From the NCBI GenBank assembly GCA_963576565.1, contig OY755038.1, positions 176,008,907 to 176,072,906 on the forward strand: 64,000 nt of DNA, given 5' to 3'. A model generated the notes under the pieces. That model saw nothing but the letters and a program-made list of their open reading frames with translations. It was not told the origin of the DNA and did no database searches. Source of the DNA: Aspidapion aeneum. Lineage: Eukaryota; Arthropoda; Insecta; Coleoptera; Brentidae. Positions 22,121 through 35,261 of the stretch are shown here, one piece after another; position 1 is the stretch's first letter; each line of letters opens with the position of its first letter. A program made the translations under genes and the position numbers.

Positions 22121-25100
22121 GGGTAATTTTATCCCTAAATGGAACGTACAACAGACTACCTATAACAAAAAAATCCCAAAGCTGTTGTACACAGTTAAAG
22201 CTAGGGTATACTCCTGCTATTGCAGAACGGCTCCACTAATAAACTCCCCAAAAAAAAATCCAAATCGCCGTATACAATGATTTTTCTAAAAAGAAAAAAT
22301 CAAAACCCACTTTAACCTGCTTACCTACTCTGAGTTTACAAGAAACATGCATTGCTTAAGGTCACATCATCCCTTAATATATAAGTGAACGCAATAAACA
22401 TCGGAACAGATGTTCATGTTATAGAAATCGTAAAATATGCTCGATTAAAAAAAAAAATCCGCTCGCTGAAATTGCGTCGAATTAGACTAGTAAGGATGTT
22501 GTGTGTAATTAAAAAAAAATTAAAGAAATTTTTTTTAAAAAAATTACCGATGGTAAAAAAATTTTTTATACAAATAACGTCTTGGTAGGACTGCAACTCT
22601 CTAATAATCGTTAAAATGAAATTCCCAAAATTTTAACTAAATTGATGCAAACCATGGTCAAGAAGACCCTAGGATCGTACCGAAAGGTGTCCAACAAATT
22701 TTTTTTTTAAAAATAATAATAAATAAAATTTTGGTGTTGACCACAGTAGCCCAATAAAAAATTAATTAGTGGCTCACTAAAATTTTCAAAATATTACTCT
22801 ACCCTGGTTTGGAGTAGGGAGAAAAAAAATTAAAACAAATGATGATAGGTTGTTAAAACGCGAGGGTTCGAAATGAAATTTTATTTTAATTCAGAAAAAA
22901 AAATATTTAAATAAACTGGTACAACCATTGTAGGGCAAGGTACTACTATGCACCAAAAAAAAAAATTTTGCAACAAGAAAATCAAGTTTCCCTTCTTAAA
23001 AATTTTTTTTAAAAAATATTAAAAAAAATATTTTCAAAAAAAAAAATTAAAAATGTTTAAGTGGGGTTGCAGCTCCTATTAGTGAACCTTAAAAAAAAAT
23101 TAATAAAATCAACACCAGGAAAATCTTATTCGAGTTGTCATGCAACAGTTTTTGTTCTTTCCCTTTAAAAAAAACAGTTGTCAATTCCCTTTCCTCTCCC
23201 AAAACTGTGGCAATGTGGAAAGTAAATGAGCTAGAAAAATTAATTTACTATACAAAAAAAAATGTTGAAAATTAAATTTACTTAAGAATCGTAAGGTATA
23301 AAAATCGTAATTGCAAAAAAAACCAATCAGTTTAGGAAAAGTAAAAAAAATAGTTATGTTCAAAAAAGCAAACGATGTTAGTGTATTTGTTTAAAATTAT
23401 TACTAAAAGAAATAAACAACGTGAGTACTTATTTACTGTACCACTATAATGTGAACCTAAGTTTTAAACTTTGCACTCAACCCCGTAAAGAATTATCTTG
23501 CGTGCACTTTCAAAAAACAAATATGAAAACAATGTCAAGGTTCACCTATAAGAATATTGTAAAACTAAATCTGCCTACTCAAGTGTTTTTACACCCAACA
23601 TCTAATCAAAAAAAAAATTACTGCTTAATGCATTCTCAGATCCCTATTCCCGGTGTTTACGAGATATAAAATTAAGTTGGGCCCTTTCCACAACTATCAG
23701 TCAAAGCAAAACTTACCAAATGTCCAAGGGCTTATGAGACCCCATCACTTACAAATGACATTTTGAAATGAAACAGTTGGGAATAATCCTGCGTAAAAAC
23801 CAGAAAACAAAATCAAGAACCAAAAACTATTACATTAATTTTAAAAGAGCATAATAAAACTCCCGGCCCCAATTAAATTTTTGTTATCTCAACAAAACTC
23901 GGCCTAAACCCAAAAAAACTTTTTATTAGACATTTCCCCTATTTCCTAAGTATAATGTCAATAAACCCAAAAACTTGTAATTTCCATTCCAATCCCATCT
24001 GGACTCTATATATTTTGCAACGGTTAAACGCCCACAGGCGAAACCATATCTTATTTCAAAGAAAGGTGAAGATATTTTGAAGCACCCTGTGAAAATAGGA
24101 CACTATTATGGAAAATTGTTCAGATCAGTGTTCTTACTACTTTTTAACCTAAATATATCTAGTTCCCTCATGTGCATGTTACTATTTTAATTCCTATCAT
24201 AACTAAACAGATCACAAAAATTGTCTTTCTCCGCGAATCTGCAAGGTCATGGAAGATGTGAGATTCAGCCTGTAGGCCAAATTTAGTTGTATTTTAATTT
24301 AGCGAAAACCGAAGTTGCGAAATTCTAAAAAGATTAGCAGGAAGTCCTCGTTCCTCGATTTCTACACTCCGAACCAAACATTTCTTCCATTTCCACCCAG
24401 CTCGCGAGAGAAATAAAACCCTAATTATTGCAATACAAAAGGTACTACTATCATATTATGAATAACAAAAAAAATATATGCCCTCATCATTGTTTAGTCG
24501 CATCAACGAAAACCTATTGTTTTTAAATTTATTCTTAGGTTGGAATCTTTTTTTTTTTGAATCAATGATCTTAAATTTATTTAATTTAAAAATTTGCTTC
24601 ATTATTTGAGGTCACCAGTATGAAATTATTTTAAAATTAAAAAAAATGAAATAAAAAAAAAATTATTTCCCAATTGTCCACAACTTCCAAGTTTTCATCC
24701 CTAAATACCTAGGTACTTTCTCAGTCTAACACCATCCATCGTTATCCAACATAACGCTTTAATTTCAGAAGCAACAAAACGAAGATTAAGTGAAAAAGCT
24801 AAGCAAGTAAGTTGGAAGTTGCTTTACAATGGGCGCAGATGTAGGGCCCCCTTAAGTACACGCCACTGTCCTGAAATGCAAACTATTAAAAAACTGAAGA
24901 CTAGTATATCTGCCGTCAAACAACATTTGGCATGAAATTAAAATAATTTCATATCATACCAGTACCCTCCAAAAACAAAACGTTTTTCATTATATAAGAC
25001 CCAAACACTTAACCAATAAATCTTGTTATTTAAAATTATGATTCGGAAGTAAAATGATTTATTTATTCCTGCCTGATCAACTAAGACAAAAAAAGTTCAC

Positions 25101-26761
25101 CTTTTGTAACTCAAGAAATTCCTGTTTGGTCCCCCAAAAAAAATATAACCTGTCTGGTCACCCTTTAAAACTACGACCACTATACAAACCGTTTTGGCCA
25201 AAACAAGAATTCGAGAAGTTATGTTAACAGAAAGAAAATAATCTTTTACGAAAAATTAAATTATTTAAAAAGAAAGGTAAAATTTTGAAATATTTTTACC
25301 AATTACCACGGCCTAGCGTTTATATTTAGTTGAAAGACTCTCTTAAATTCACTGATCCAAAATGACATTACTTACTTACTGAACTTTACAAATGAACTAA
25401 AAAAAATCAAAAAAACTTATATCTATATCTGTCTCAGTTAAACATTTCTTTTGTGGTATTATATCTAGTTGGGCTTCAAATTCATTTTCTCTGTATTCAA
25501 TCCGGAGCAGGCAAAACTTCTCAAGGCTCAAACATAAATGTTTGCTCTCCATTGGCCATGACCAAGCTATGACCTAAATGCAGAAAAAAATACAGAAAAA
25601 AGTAATTGTGAACCAGAAAAACTTTAATTGATAGAAATACCCGTAGGTCATTTTTTAAAAAAATGCACTCCAAAGCCCAACGCTGTATTTTCTACCAAAA
25701 AAAATTTGACCAGTCACAAAAACACAACTAGACAACTAAACTGGCAACCAAAGACCTAAAAAAACTGTCTTTCAAACAAAATACCCCAAAAAAAAATGTT
25801 AACTGGACTTTTGGCATTGATCTTCAGCCAAGGTGTTGCTCTAGGATTTTAGCCTTGTGTTTCCTAACCTCCCAAGCCGACACTAGTAGTATTAGTAGTA
25901 GTACCCTCCTCTGACCCGATGTAACTGAGTGACGTAAGTTCTTAATTGTCATCAACAGTTACCTCCAAAAAAACAAGAAAAGAAAATGACAAAGCAAAAT
26001 AAACTCATTTTCCTTTTCTTTCATTACTAATTAATACTTTCAACTAAACAAATCTACTAGCTGTTAAGCTATATTTACTTTAAAACAACCCAGCCAAGAA
26101 AAATTTGTGTGAAAGCCTGTAAAAATATTCCAACTTCCAAGTAGTGATATCCTACAAAAAATTAAAATCACCAAAAAAAACTTGTTGACCTAAATAAATT
26201 GACTGTACTAAAAAATAATCTGTGAAACAATTTCTATCTTATCACAAGCAGGAAATATTAACATATAAATAAATGAACCTGCAAAAAAAAATTGTTAGAA
26301 AAACACACTACCTATGTCATATATTTAAAACATAAAAAGACCATGTCTGGAGGTCCATCCACCTATAAATCAACAAAAAAATTGAAGTAAATTTACATTA
26401 CTTTTATTTTTCTTTAAAAAAAATTTAAAAAATTAAAACATGTTCTAAAAAAACTTTAAAGAATTAAGAACATGAGTTGGACTCCGTTCAATAAAAACTC
26501 CCATGTTTTTTATCCACTTATTCTTCCTTAATAAATAAAAATGAATATTTTATTTTCCAAGAAAAAAACTTGTGAAGATAAGCTAACAAAAACTATGAGA
26601 ATTACTAAAACAACAAACCGAGTTCCAAATCAACGTTCAAATATTACTAAAAAATATTTAAAAAAGTGTTATCAAAACCAACAATGAAGGAAAATCTTAT
26701 TTATTAAAAAATATGATTGAGTGTCAAAACCACCGACAGCCACTGAAAGCCTTTAACCTGG
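22121..26761. other. 4.6-kb segment interrupting the LTR-like repeat
   Basis: It lies between two nearly identical 214-bp direct copies of repeat sequence and is absent from the inverted copy at 40.3-42.3 kb. By eye it is rich in A and C on the plus strand, with very frequent runs of seven or more A. It has no coding frame above 82 codons and no recognisable domain. Possibilities are an insertion with a long target duplication, a duplication with filler DNA, or an assembly join of poorly corrected reads. Confidence 0.5.
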
Positions 26762-28045
26762 CAGAACTGTATTTTCCAGCTAGGTAAAACATTGATATGC
26801 CCGGTAACTTTTATACAGTGGAGAAGGGGGGGTTCAGAAATAAGAAAATTTTAAGTGCGCCACATTATTTAATACCAATGTTTTACAAAGAAGATCTTAA
26901 ATAAAATACAGTTCAACCCAAACGCTGTAGCTAAACAATGAAATTCTACCTACTTCCGAGGCTTCCAGAGTATTTGTGTAATAAAAAAACCAAAAAAATT
27001 GACTAATAAACGAGATAAAATTCTAAAAGATTTTTCACTGAATCAAAATGATAAAACTAGAAGCACTTTACAGGCAGATGGACTCCTTTAACAGGTCATA
27101 GTGTACCTACCTTTGAGTCGGTAGCGTAGGACTCAATTATATGAATGATTAAAAAAACATATATACTTCCAAAATTATTCCGTCATAGGGGAGATCTGGA
27201 CCAAATATCCGCTGTCATCATTCTACGCTAGGTAGAATGAGACAGACAGCAACCCAGTCCGAGATCTACCCCATGAGGTAGAACAATGTAAGGAAACTGC
27301 TAAAAAAATATATAACCTCATCTCTCTTTTTGTCTCTGCAAAGTTGGTTCACTGGATTGTACAAATAACACAGAAATTTAGTTCATCTTGTATATTTTGA
27401 TCGTAAAACCTGAGAAAAATACCAAACAAGTCAGGGACAAAATAGCAAGGCACTTTAAATAGGGCCAAAATAGCAAGGCACTTTAAATTTGACAGTAAAA
27501 TTATCTTAAATAAATGAAATGAAGGAAACAAGTCAATGTAGTAAATATGCCGCAAAACTAGGGTTATGACGTCATACCTTGGTGTTAAATTATACTGTAA
27601 AAATTATATTGGAAAAGATTATGTCTAAATTATATTGTGAAGATTATATATGGAAAAAAATTATAGTTAAGGCTTGCTCCTACCTTGGTCCTTGATTATT
27701 TTATGTATAAATGTGTGTTCTAGTTTGTAAACCTGGAGTTGTCCAGACACCTCCTCACTGCTACTGCTGCTCCTGGTTTGCCCTGGTTTGCTCGCGCCTC
27801 CCCTAAGGATCCCTTAGCACATGGTACTAGGGCAGCACATGGTTGTGGAAAGGTTGTGGGATCCTTGCCCGAGCGTAAAAACCCTGTGGAAAATGAAATG
27901 TTTCAGTTTCCTGGAATTCGTCAATTTTGCACGAAGTTCCCCTAGACAGTAACTTAAATCGAGAACCCCATGTCGACTCAATAAAATAAAGTAGATTTAA
28001 ACAGATGAACTAAAATAAGCCTAACGTACCTTTCCCAGGGTTACA
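26762..28045 (+). repeat. LTR-like repeat, main part
   Basis: Homologous in inverted orientation to about 41002-42165. It ends GGGTTACA, followed by AC and then TGGCTCGTCCGG. An end in CA followed two bases later by TGG is how many LTRs meet their tRNA primer-binding site. Together with 21800-22120 the LTR would run from TG to CA and be about 1.3 kb long. AATAAA-like signals occur near its end (about 27980). A 25-bp stretch around CAAAATAGCAAGGCACTTT is tandemly duplicated at about 27438-27490. No coding frame. Confidence 0.45.
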
Positions 28046-28047
28046 AC

Positions 28048-28065
28048 TGGCTCGTCCGGCTTCCC
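28048..28065 (+). promoter_or_regulatory. Primer-binding-site-like sequence
   Basis: TGGCTCGTCCGG directly follows the presumed LTR end. It resembles the complement of tRNA-Pro 3' ends (known retroelement PBS form TGGGGGCTCGTCCGG) but lacks three G. In the inverted copy the same place reads TGAGCTAGTT, so it has decayed there. The assignment depends on the LTR interpretation. Confidence 0.35.
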
Positions 28066-29822
28066 ACCAGCGTCCAGCACCGCTGTCGATGGAATGGACA
28101 GGGCTGTAGACAAAGGAGAAAAACAATATATAGTTTTTATCCAACACGTGGTTAAAAGAAAAATATAAAAACGCCAAAAATTCCCCACGTCTTTTGTCAA
28201 AAAAAAAGTACATTTCACACGAAAAATAATTACAATTTGGGAGGCAAATATTATCTTGAAGAGTCCTCAAATAATAAAAAAATATAAAAAAAAATAAAAT
28301 CGAACTTACCAATGCTCTTCCCCGTACAAATGGCGTAGGCCGACTTAAAATCCCCTAAAAAGGGTGCGAGCGTCACTCTAGATTACCCTAGACACGACGG
28401 ACTCACTTCTACAGTTTCTGGGATATCTCCTGCAATTCGCTGCAGTGCCAAAATCCAAAAACAAAGGCGATCCCAGAAACTGTTGTCGACCCAGCCAAAA
28501 TTCTTTATCAACAGACCAGGCAGAACACAAAAAATGAAGTGGCCGGAAACCGCTTTCCAAATGTGGTGGGGAGTGGGGACAGTAAAACGAGACTGGAAGA
28601 AAAGACCCGCGGTTTTCAAACTAACCAATGAGGAAATACAGCAATAGTTCCATACCGGTATGTAGGGGCCAGCACTGACCAAGGGGACATTGAAAGTATG
28701 TAAAACGTGCATTGAGGTGCTGTCGGATCTATTTCCACGGTTGAAATTTTTATAACAAGGACGTCGAGACACCCTCCATACATAGACCGAACGTTTGCCT
28801 ACCGGACCCCCGCCAACATATCAAGTAAGAGGAAAATAACCAGACGGACTATAAGAAGCTCAGCATTGAAACCATCAATTGTAAATTCAATTACTGGAGA
28901 TCAGGGCATGCATCAAACCCAGGAATATTCGAACACTCAACCAATTCCCATATGAGCAAAGCTATACTAAGTGTAGAATTTAGTTGTATTTTAGTTACAG
29001 TTTTAGTCAAAAGTTTCCTTTGCTCTTTATAAATGTTTTCTCTAAGATTCATATGGTTTGACGCCATTTTTGTAAAACATTTCTACATTAATAAAGTTGT
29101 TTCTGAACCTGAACCTAAAAATACACACTGAACTACTGCTAAACTCGGCACAAGAGTGTTCAGATGTTAACTCACACGATTTCGTTTATTCTTTTAGTCT
29201 TGGTTTTTATCCCTCGTTTATCTCCCATTTACAAAAGTGCATAACTCGTATTTATTTTATCTTCTCCTCATCAAATTAATAAAGATATCAAAGGGGCGGG
29301 GCCTCGGTTGTTACTGGTCAACCCAAATATGTTTTCGTACTATCAAAACTAGTTAATCCGTGAAGGATATGAGGTTCGGATTGTCCCAATATCCTCGAAA
29401 ATAAACGTAAGGGAATGAAATGTTTATCTAAATGTTTCCTTCCTGTTACTGAAACCATTTGATGCGGCAAGGCCGCCATTCCCCAGCATAACAGCTGTTT
29501 AACTTTATGAACGTCAAGTAAACGACGAAACTACAGAAATAAACAAAACAAACAAAAGTTTTAATGTGATTTTCCCGAAACCTCTGATCCTAAATTCTAA
29601 TTACGATGTCCAGATAATACGGTGTGCGTAGTGTCCACAGTAATTCGATGGAATGTCTCCTTTATAAGGTAACTTTTTGGACACTATATAACCTCCAAAC
29701 CTAGCTCTATAAAATACCCTTGATTTGTGTACAGAAAGACGAATCAAAGAGCCTTGATTATTTACCTAAATAAACAAATATGTAACGTTGTCTTAAACCT
29801 AAAAATGACACGTTACATAATC
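28066..29822 (+). mobile_element. Remnant interior of an LTR-like element
   Basis: 28066 to about 29180 is present only in this copy. About 29190-29822 is shared, inverted, with 40275-40960. An open frame without ATG runs from 28339 to TAG 28645-28647 (102 codons, containing WPETAFQMWW) and could be gag-like leader coding, though I recognise no domain. Near 29708 CTCTATAAAATACCC looks like a core promoter, with AATAAA about 60 bases downstream. No protease or reverse transcriptase is present. Another class of element is possible. Confidence 0.35.
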
Positions 29823-32407
29823 ATCTGTTGGCCTCTGGCCTCTAAGTTATGGGACACCTTGTATAACATAACTAACCTTATGTTTTTCAGTTCAACATTA
29901 TTTAGACCTTATTCAAACTTTTTTGAGTTTAATTGGCAAGTTTAAAAATTTTTAAAACTTTTCAATTTTGGAAATATCTTCAGCGCATTTGAAAACTTTG
30001 TGAATCAGCCAGACCTATTTTTAGTTATGGCATATGAACAGCATCAGTTTGTACGTTCAGTTCCATGCTTTAGAAAATAAGGGATTGCATTTCTCATGAT
30101 CTTTTCTTCTTAGTGTAAAAGATGTAGAACTTAGAAAATAAGTCAACACATATCATTATTTTTTTACCACAACCGCATATCACGAAAATTCCCCTCTTAA
30201 AACCAAAATTGATAATCGCGGTATGTCTTGGTGGAACAACTCTTTGTTCAAAAAAAGAAAAAGCATAATTTAATATTCTCTGGACGGTAGTTAATAAAGT
30301 TTAGCATAATATTGAACTTTTTTAATTATTATTAAACTATCAGTTAAATTTGTTCATTTGTTCCATTCAAATCAACATTAAATACATTTGGGGTGAATAA
30401 GGAATGAGAGAATAATGTCTCGATTCGGCCCGAAATTATGTCCCCATATACCTTAAACACGATTGTTTTGTAGTAATTGCGACACTTAAATTAAATAATA
30501 AGAAAAAGTTTTTATAACGAACTGTTGATAAAAAAAATGCAAAATAAGAGATCCATATCGAAAAATATTACGATATTGTAAACATTGTTAGAATGCCAGT
30601 ACTAACCAAAACAGTCGATGAAACAAAAGTAATCCTGTGTACTGTGAGAAACGCTGTATACTGACAGTTTACATACTGCTATTAGATGGCATAAGCTTTT
30701 GGAACAAAAGCACAATAAAAAATTTTACATAGGGGTTATAATAATTATTTTATTTTGATTAACCCCATTTGCCCCTGTACCCATTTATCCTGACTGACCA
30801 TATAGGGTCTTAGTCTATTATGACAAAAGTATGTATATTTTTCACAATCAAATAGGATTAAGAATGTAATAAAAAGTGTGTGTTTTTGTTAAAATAACAA
30901 CAATAACATACCTTTGACAGTGAGAAAGAAGAATTATAGAGATCAGTTGGATGACTTGGTCGAGTTAATACCCTGAGAGTTTCTCGTTCTTGTATTGAGA
31001 CACCGCACACATGCATAGATGAAAGTTTTCCGAAATTTATGTATGGTCTTCGGTGGTGTTTTTAAGAGAGTTTGCGTACAGCGCAAGAGATTCCGGGTTC
31101 GTTTTAGGCCCTTGCATTATTTGCAATTTGGTATTTGAGAAATAACATTATTAGAGAACACATTCAAAGCACAGTAGAAATGTTTAGGTAAAAACATGTT
31201 AGGTTAGCAGCTCTGGGGCAAAATAACATCATAGAGGAATATATACTACGTAGTATATATTCCTCTGATAGCATGCAACAAATAAGGATAGGGACATGAG
31301 AGCCGTTTTTCCATAGTCCTAACCGTTTTCGAAATATTCCGCCTCAAAATTTGAAATTGAAATATTGACAGTTCAAAAACGGTAAGACTTAGGTATAGGA
31401 CATTGTACATGTATTATGTCTAGCATTTTCTGAAGAATCCAAAAAATAAATAATATACAGGAGGTTGCATTTAAAATAAGAAAGTTGGTATTCGCCACTG
31501 TCACATGACACACCCTATATAATTTTTTATTTTTGAAAAAAATGCGCATTGCAAAATACGAATCCACGTTTCCCAACACGCCCTCATTTATTCGTTATCG
31601 AATTTATTCCATTTGGCTCTTCCACACTGTATACTGACGCGTAAACACAAATTTATGTATCAAACATAAAAATAAACATGTGTCTTGAATTTTCTTGTAT
31701 TTATTATGTTACAAAAAGGTAATAAATATTTAAATTCATTGCTTAAATAGAACCCTAAAGATTTCAAAAATTATTAAGTCGTTATTTGACGTGCCTAAAA
31801 TTTATATAGATTTTATATGTTGCAACAGAACCGAACATATTATGCAGCAAAAATCATTATATTTTTTCAGTTTAAATAGCTTATTAACAAGTAGGTCGAA
31901 AAAAACCGACAAATTTTTATCTGTATACCATCAAAGAATAAATATTTGCTTGTCTTCCAACTTAAAATACAAGATGGAGGTCAAAATAAAACTTAGCTGT
32001 TCAAAATTGCTTGCTTATTTTTATGTTTGACAATAATTGTCTTTTTTTAAAGAAAAACTTCCTTTCCGCTACCTAAAACTAGAGTCCAAATATGTCAACA
32101 TACAGGAACACTACCTAAAACGAGGTAATAAATATATAAATTGGTTTTTGGTGCTTCACTAAAAATTAGTTTTTATTTTCAACCTATATTTTACAGATTA
32201 TACGATTGCTCAATTCTGTCTGTCTGCAATCGTTTCCTCATAAATTTGTTATTGCGGAAATTCGATTTCACTTTCTTTTTACTGTTTATTATTATGCTTC
32301 AAGAAAATTATTAAATTCCTAGAACACAATAATACAACAAATAATTATTTTTGTTTCAACCATTGTTTTAGCCAAGAATACGTTTTACAGTCTTTTAAAA
32401 TTAAAAT
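29823..32407. other. Gene-free stretch
   Basis: TAAGTTATGGGACACCTTGTA at about 29846-29866 is the inverted end of a mariner-like miniature element without a visible partner. A perfect 34-bp palindrome lies at 31233-31266. Near 31500 GACACACCCTATATA is another mariner-like end. Frames here (up to 79 codons) are AT-rich and unsupported. Confidence 0.45.
31233..31266. repeat. Perfect 34-bp palindrome
   Basis: AGAGGAATATATACTAC followed directly by its exact reverse complement, with no loop. In double-stranded DNA it could extrude as a short cruciform. It may be a collapsed miniature element or a footprint of two abutting ends. No flanking duplication is evident. Confidence 0.8.
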
Positions 32408-32522
32408 AGACTTTTAAAAGAATTCCTGGTAGCGAAAGGCTTAAGACAAGGATGTTGTATATCTCCAACTCTTTTTAAAATATATATCGCAGCAGCTCAA
32501 AAAATCTGAAAACGTAAAGTAC
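32408..32522 (+). pseudogene. Host RTE copy, RT fragment upstream of nested insertion
   Basis: Plus-strand frame [20 protein letters not shown] belongs to the reverse transcriptase of an older RTE subfamily, before the FADD motif. It has a stop a few codons later. It ends at ACGTAAAGTAC, the 11-bp sequence duplicated on the far side of the nested minus-strand copy, and continues at 34611. The upstream part of this element is missing. Confidence 0.75.
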
Positions 32523-34599
32523 TACTTCTACGTTGTCCGACGCCTATCCTCTGTCAGATTTTTTTGACTCATTGATCTTTGGATTGACTGTTGCCATTCT
32601 AGTTTAGGACGCCCTCTTTTTCTGCGCCCTATTGGTTGCCATTCTAGGACCTACTTTAATCTTTCGCCGTTCATCCGTTGTACATGGCCGTACCATATCA
32701 GTTGCCTTTTAGTGATGTCATCCGTTATGCTTTCCTCAATTCCCATTATTTCTTTTATGATCTCATTTCTTATGTGATCTATTCTAGATATTCTCATTGA
32801 TCTTCTTATTGCATCCATTTCGACACTTTCCATTTTTGTTTTGTATTTTTCTATTACGCGCCAAGTCTCTATTCCATACAAGAGCGTACTTTTGACCATT
32901 GTTTCATATATGTTAAATTTTACATTCTTTTTTATCTCTCTGCTCCATAAAATACTGTTAAGACATCCAATAACTATTTTTGCTATTACTATTCTTTTTC
33001 CCAATTCTTTACAGTCTGTTCCTGTCTTATCAAATGTGACATACTCATTGCATGGAGATATTGTTTGTCCATTTTCCAGTACTAACTCACTGGATTCGTT
33101 TCCAATACATAAGTACTGTGTCTTGTCCACGTTTACTGTTAATCCCCACTTTCTCATCATTTTCTCCATGTCATCTTTATCATTAGCCACAATTACTTGG
33201 TCGTCAGCAAACTGTAGTGTGTATATGGTAAATCGGTCGTTAAGTTGTATTCCCATGCCGTGCACTTTACATTTCCAGTTTTTTAGAGCTAGTGCGATAT
33301 ATACTTTAAAAAGAGTTGGAGAGATACAACATCCCTGTCTTAAGCCCATTGTTACCAGGAATTCTTTTGAAAGTCGACTTCCAATTTTAATTTTAGATTT
33401 TGATCCTTTGTATAGTTCTTTTATCGCTTTTATATATGTATGATTGATATAAGTTTGCTCTAACACTGCATAATTAATGCTCTTTGTAGGTCCACAAAGG
33501 TAACATGAGTCTCTATATTTCTGGCGCTCCTTTGCTCAATTACTTGTTTCAAACAAAAAACATTATCACTACAAGATCTGCCTGCGCGAAACCCACTTTG
33601 GTCTTCTTCTTCTTGTTCATGAAAATCATTCTCTATCAGATCTCTAAGAATCCTACCGTACAATCTACTTAGAGTACTGGTTACTGAAACTCCTCTGTAA
33701 TTGTTGCAATCCAGCTTGTTTCCTTTTTTATGTATTGAGGATATGAATGCAATTTTCCAATCATTAGGTACTGGATGTCCGTTTATGCATTGATTAATAA
33801 TATATGTGAGATTTTCGAGTAGTTTCTCTGATCCATATTTGAGCATTTCAGCATATATTCCCCAGGTCCGCTAGCTTTTCCGGATTTAAGCTTTTTAATA
33901 TTATTCTTTATCATTTCTGTTTCGATGATTACTTCCTTTCCGTGCACTCCTATGTCTCTCCTCGGAGAGGCTGCCAGATATTCGGGTCTCGTCTCCTGCA
34001 GCAGTCCCTTGTAGTGTTCTGTCCATTGTTCTGGTTTGATTATCTGAATGTTTACTTTTTCTTTTGTTGGGTTTTTTACTGTAGAAATGAATTTCCATAC
34101 TTCAGAACTCTGCCTACCTCCTACGTGTGTATTTATGTCGTGGCACTTGCGCCCGAACATTTAATTTTTTTCTGTGCGTATCAAATTTCTTAGCTGTTCT
34201 GGTTTCCCTGTAGATTTCTAGGTCTCTCTGCTCTTTAGTACTGAGCCACTTCAAGTATGTGCGTTTTTTCTCTTTGACCATTTCCTGTATTTTGTCCGTC
34301 CACCACATCTTCCTGTTATTTCTATTATCTTGGTATCCAACAGCTTCGCTGCTTGCCCTTCAAGCTTTTTATTATGTTTGTATATATCTCTTCAAATGAG
34401 TGATTTGTGTTTATTAATTTTTCATCTAATCGGTTCTGATACAATCTTTGAGTACTTTCGATTTCTAGACTTCTAAAGTTGTATTTTTGATTGTCTTCGA
34501 TGCATTCTAGGTTTTCATTTTCGCTAATACTTTTGTCCTTATTTGTTTTTCTTAAAGGGAATAATATTTTTGCTTTTACCAGATAGTGGTCAGATCCAC
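32523..34599 (-). mobile_element. 5'-truncated RTE LINE inserted into another RTE copy
   Basis: A minus-strand copy flanked by the 11-bp duplication ACGTAAAGTAC (32512-32522 and 34600-34610). It starts within the endonuclease (TCGSDHYLVKAKIL) and runs through linker and reverse transcriptase to the C-terminal tail and a short AGTAGT-like 3' end. 5' truncation and an 11-bp duplication fit target-primed reverse transcription. It is about as diverged from the intact RTE at 1 kb as a separate subfamily would be, but close to the copy at 43.4-44.5 kb. Confidence 0.8.
32651..34599 (-). pseudogene. RTE endonuclease-RT, broken
   Basis: Coding order on the minus strand: end of the endonuclease (34325-34600), linker (34114-34308 and 33783-34160), RT fingers with SSIHKKGN, YRGVSVTS and QSGFRAGRSCSDN (33460-33846), then palm and thumb with [25 protein letters not shown] and the WYGHVQRM tail (32651-33466). 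At least four frame changes and stops separate these pieces. One falls right after VDLQ, where the canonical KAYD motif is disrupted. Non-functional. Confidence 0.8.
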
Positions 34600-34610
34600 A
34601 CGTAAAGTAC

Positions 34611-34950
34611 ACGGTATGGAAATACAACTTAACGACCAATTTACCTTATACACACTACAGTTTGTTGACGACCAAGTAATTGTAGCTAATGATAAAGAAG
34701 ATATGAGTACCTTATGATGAGAAAGTTGTCGGGTGGATACCAAATGTTGGGTGCTAACGTAGCTAACGTAGACAAGACACAGTACTCATGTATTGGAAAC
34801 AAATCAAGTAAGTTAGAACTAGACAATGGACAAACAATATCTACATGTAATGTGTAGTATGTATACTTGGGTGTCACATTTGATAAGACAGGAACAAACT
34901 GTGAAGAACTGGAAAAAAGAATAGTAAAAGCAAAAAAGGTGATTGGATGT
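34611..34950 (+). pseudogene. Host RTE copy, RT fragment downstream of nested insertion
   Basis: Resumes exactly where 32522 stops, with plus-strand RT sequence (LNDQFTLYTLQFVDDQVIVA). The catalytic box reads FVDD here, where related copies have FADD. Several stops and frame changes follow, and the frame is cut again at about 34950 (near VIGC), where about 1 kb of miniature-element sequence intervenes. It resumes at about 35969. Confidence 0.75.
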
Positions 34951-35261
34951 TAACAAACGTAAATTTTGGTAGGCGTGAATTTAAAAATCAAATAAGTTTT
35001 CGTGGCCAATCGGGTTAAAAGAAGGTTTAGTTTCTCTCGTATTTTTCGGTGGGTAGCTCGAAACCTTAACCTCACGGGGGTCCAAGTTCTAATGAACACC
35101 TAATAAGTGTTGACAGTTAACTGTTTCGTCCTTATGGGACTCCTCAGAACACTGCTTGATCAATGTAACACTCTTGCGAGTGAGAAAACTATCGCAAGAA
35201 GCGCCATCTACCGAGGTACGAGAGAAACTAAAACAAGAGCAGGCGAGTTTAAACTCCTATA
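34951..35261. other. Unclassified part of the second insertion in the host RTE
   Basis: Sequence between the RTE fragment and a mariner-like element, with no recognisable frame. It contains TAACAAACGTAAATTTTGG at its start and a moderately GC-rich block (about 35040-35240) that I do not recognise. It replaces roughly 115 bp of RTE coding sequence. Confidence 0.4.

Noticed and set aside
28010..28772. Minus-strand open frames of 60-129 codons
   Set aside because: They are antisense to the LTR-like element and show no recognisable domain. The plus strand has the more plausible frame.
32841..34193. Plus-strand frames of up to 200 codons over the RTE copy
   Set aside because: They are shadows of the minus-strand reverse transcriptase, which carries the recognisable motifs.
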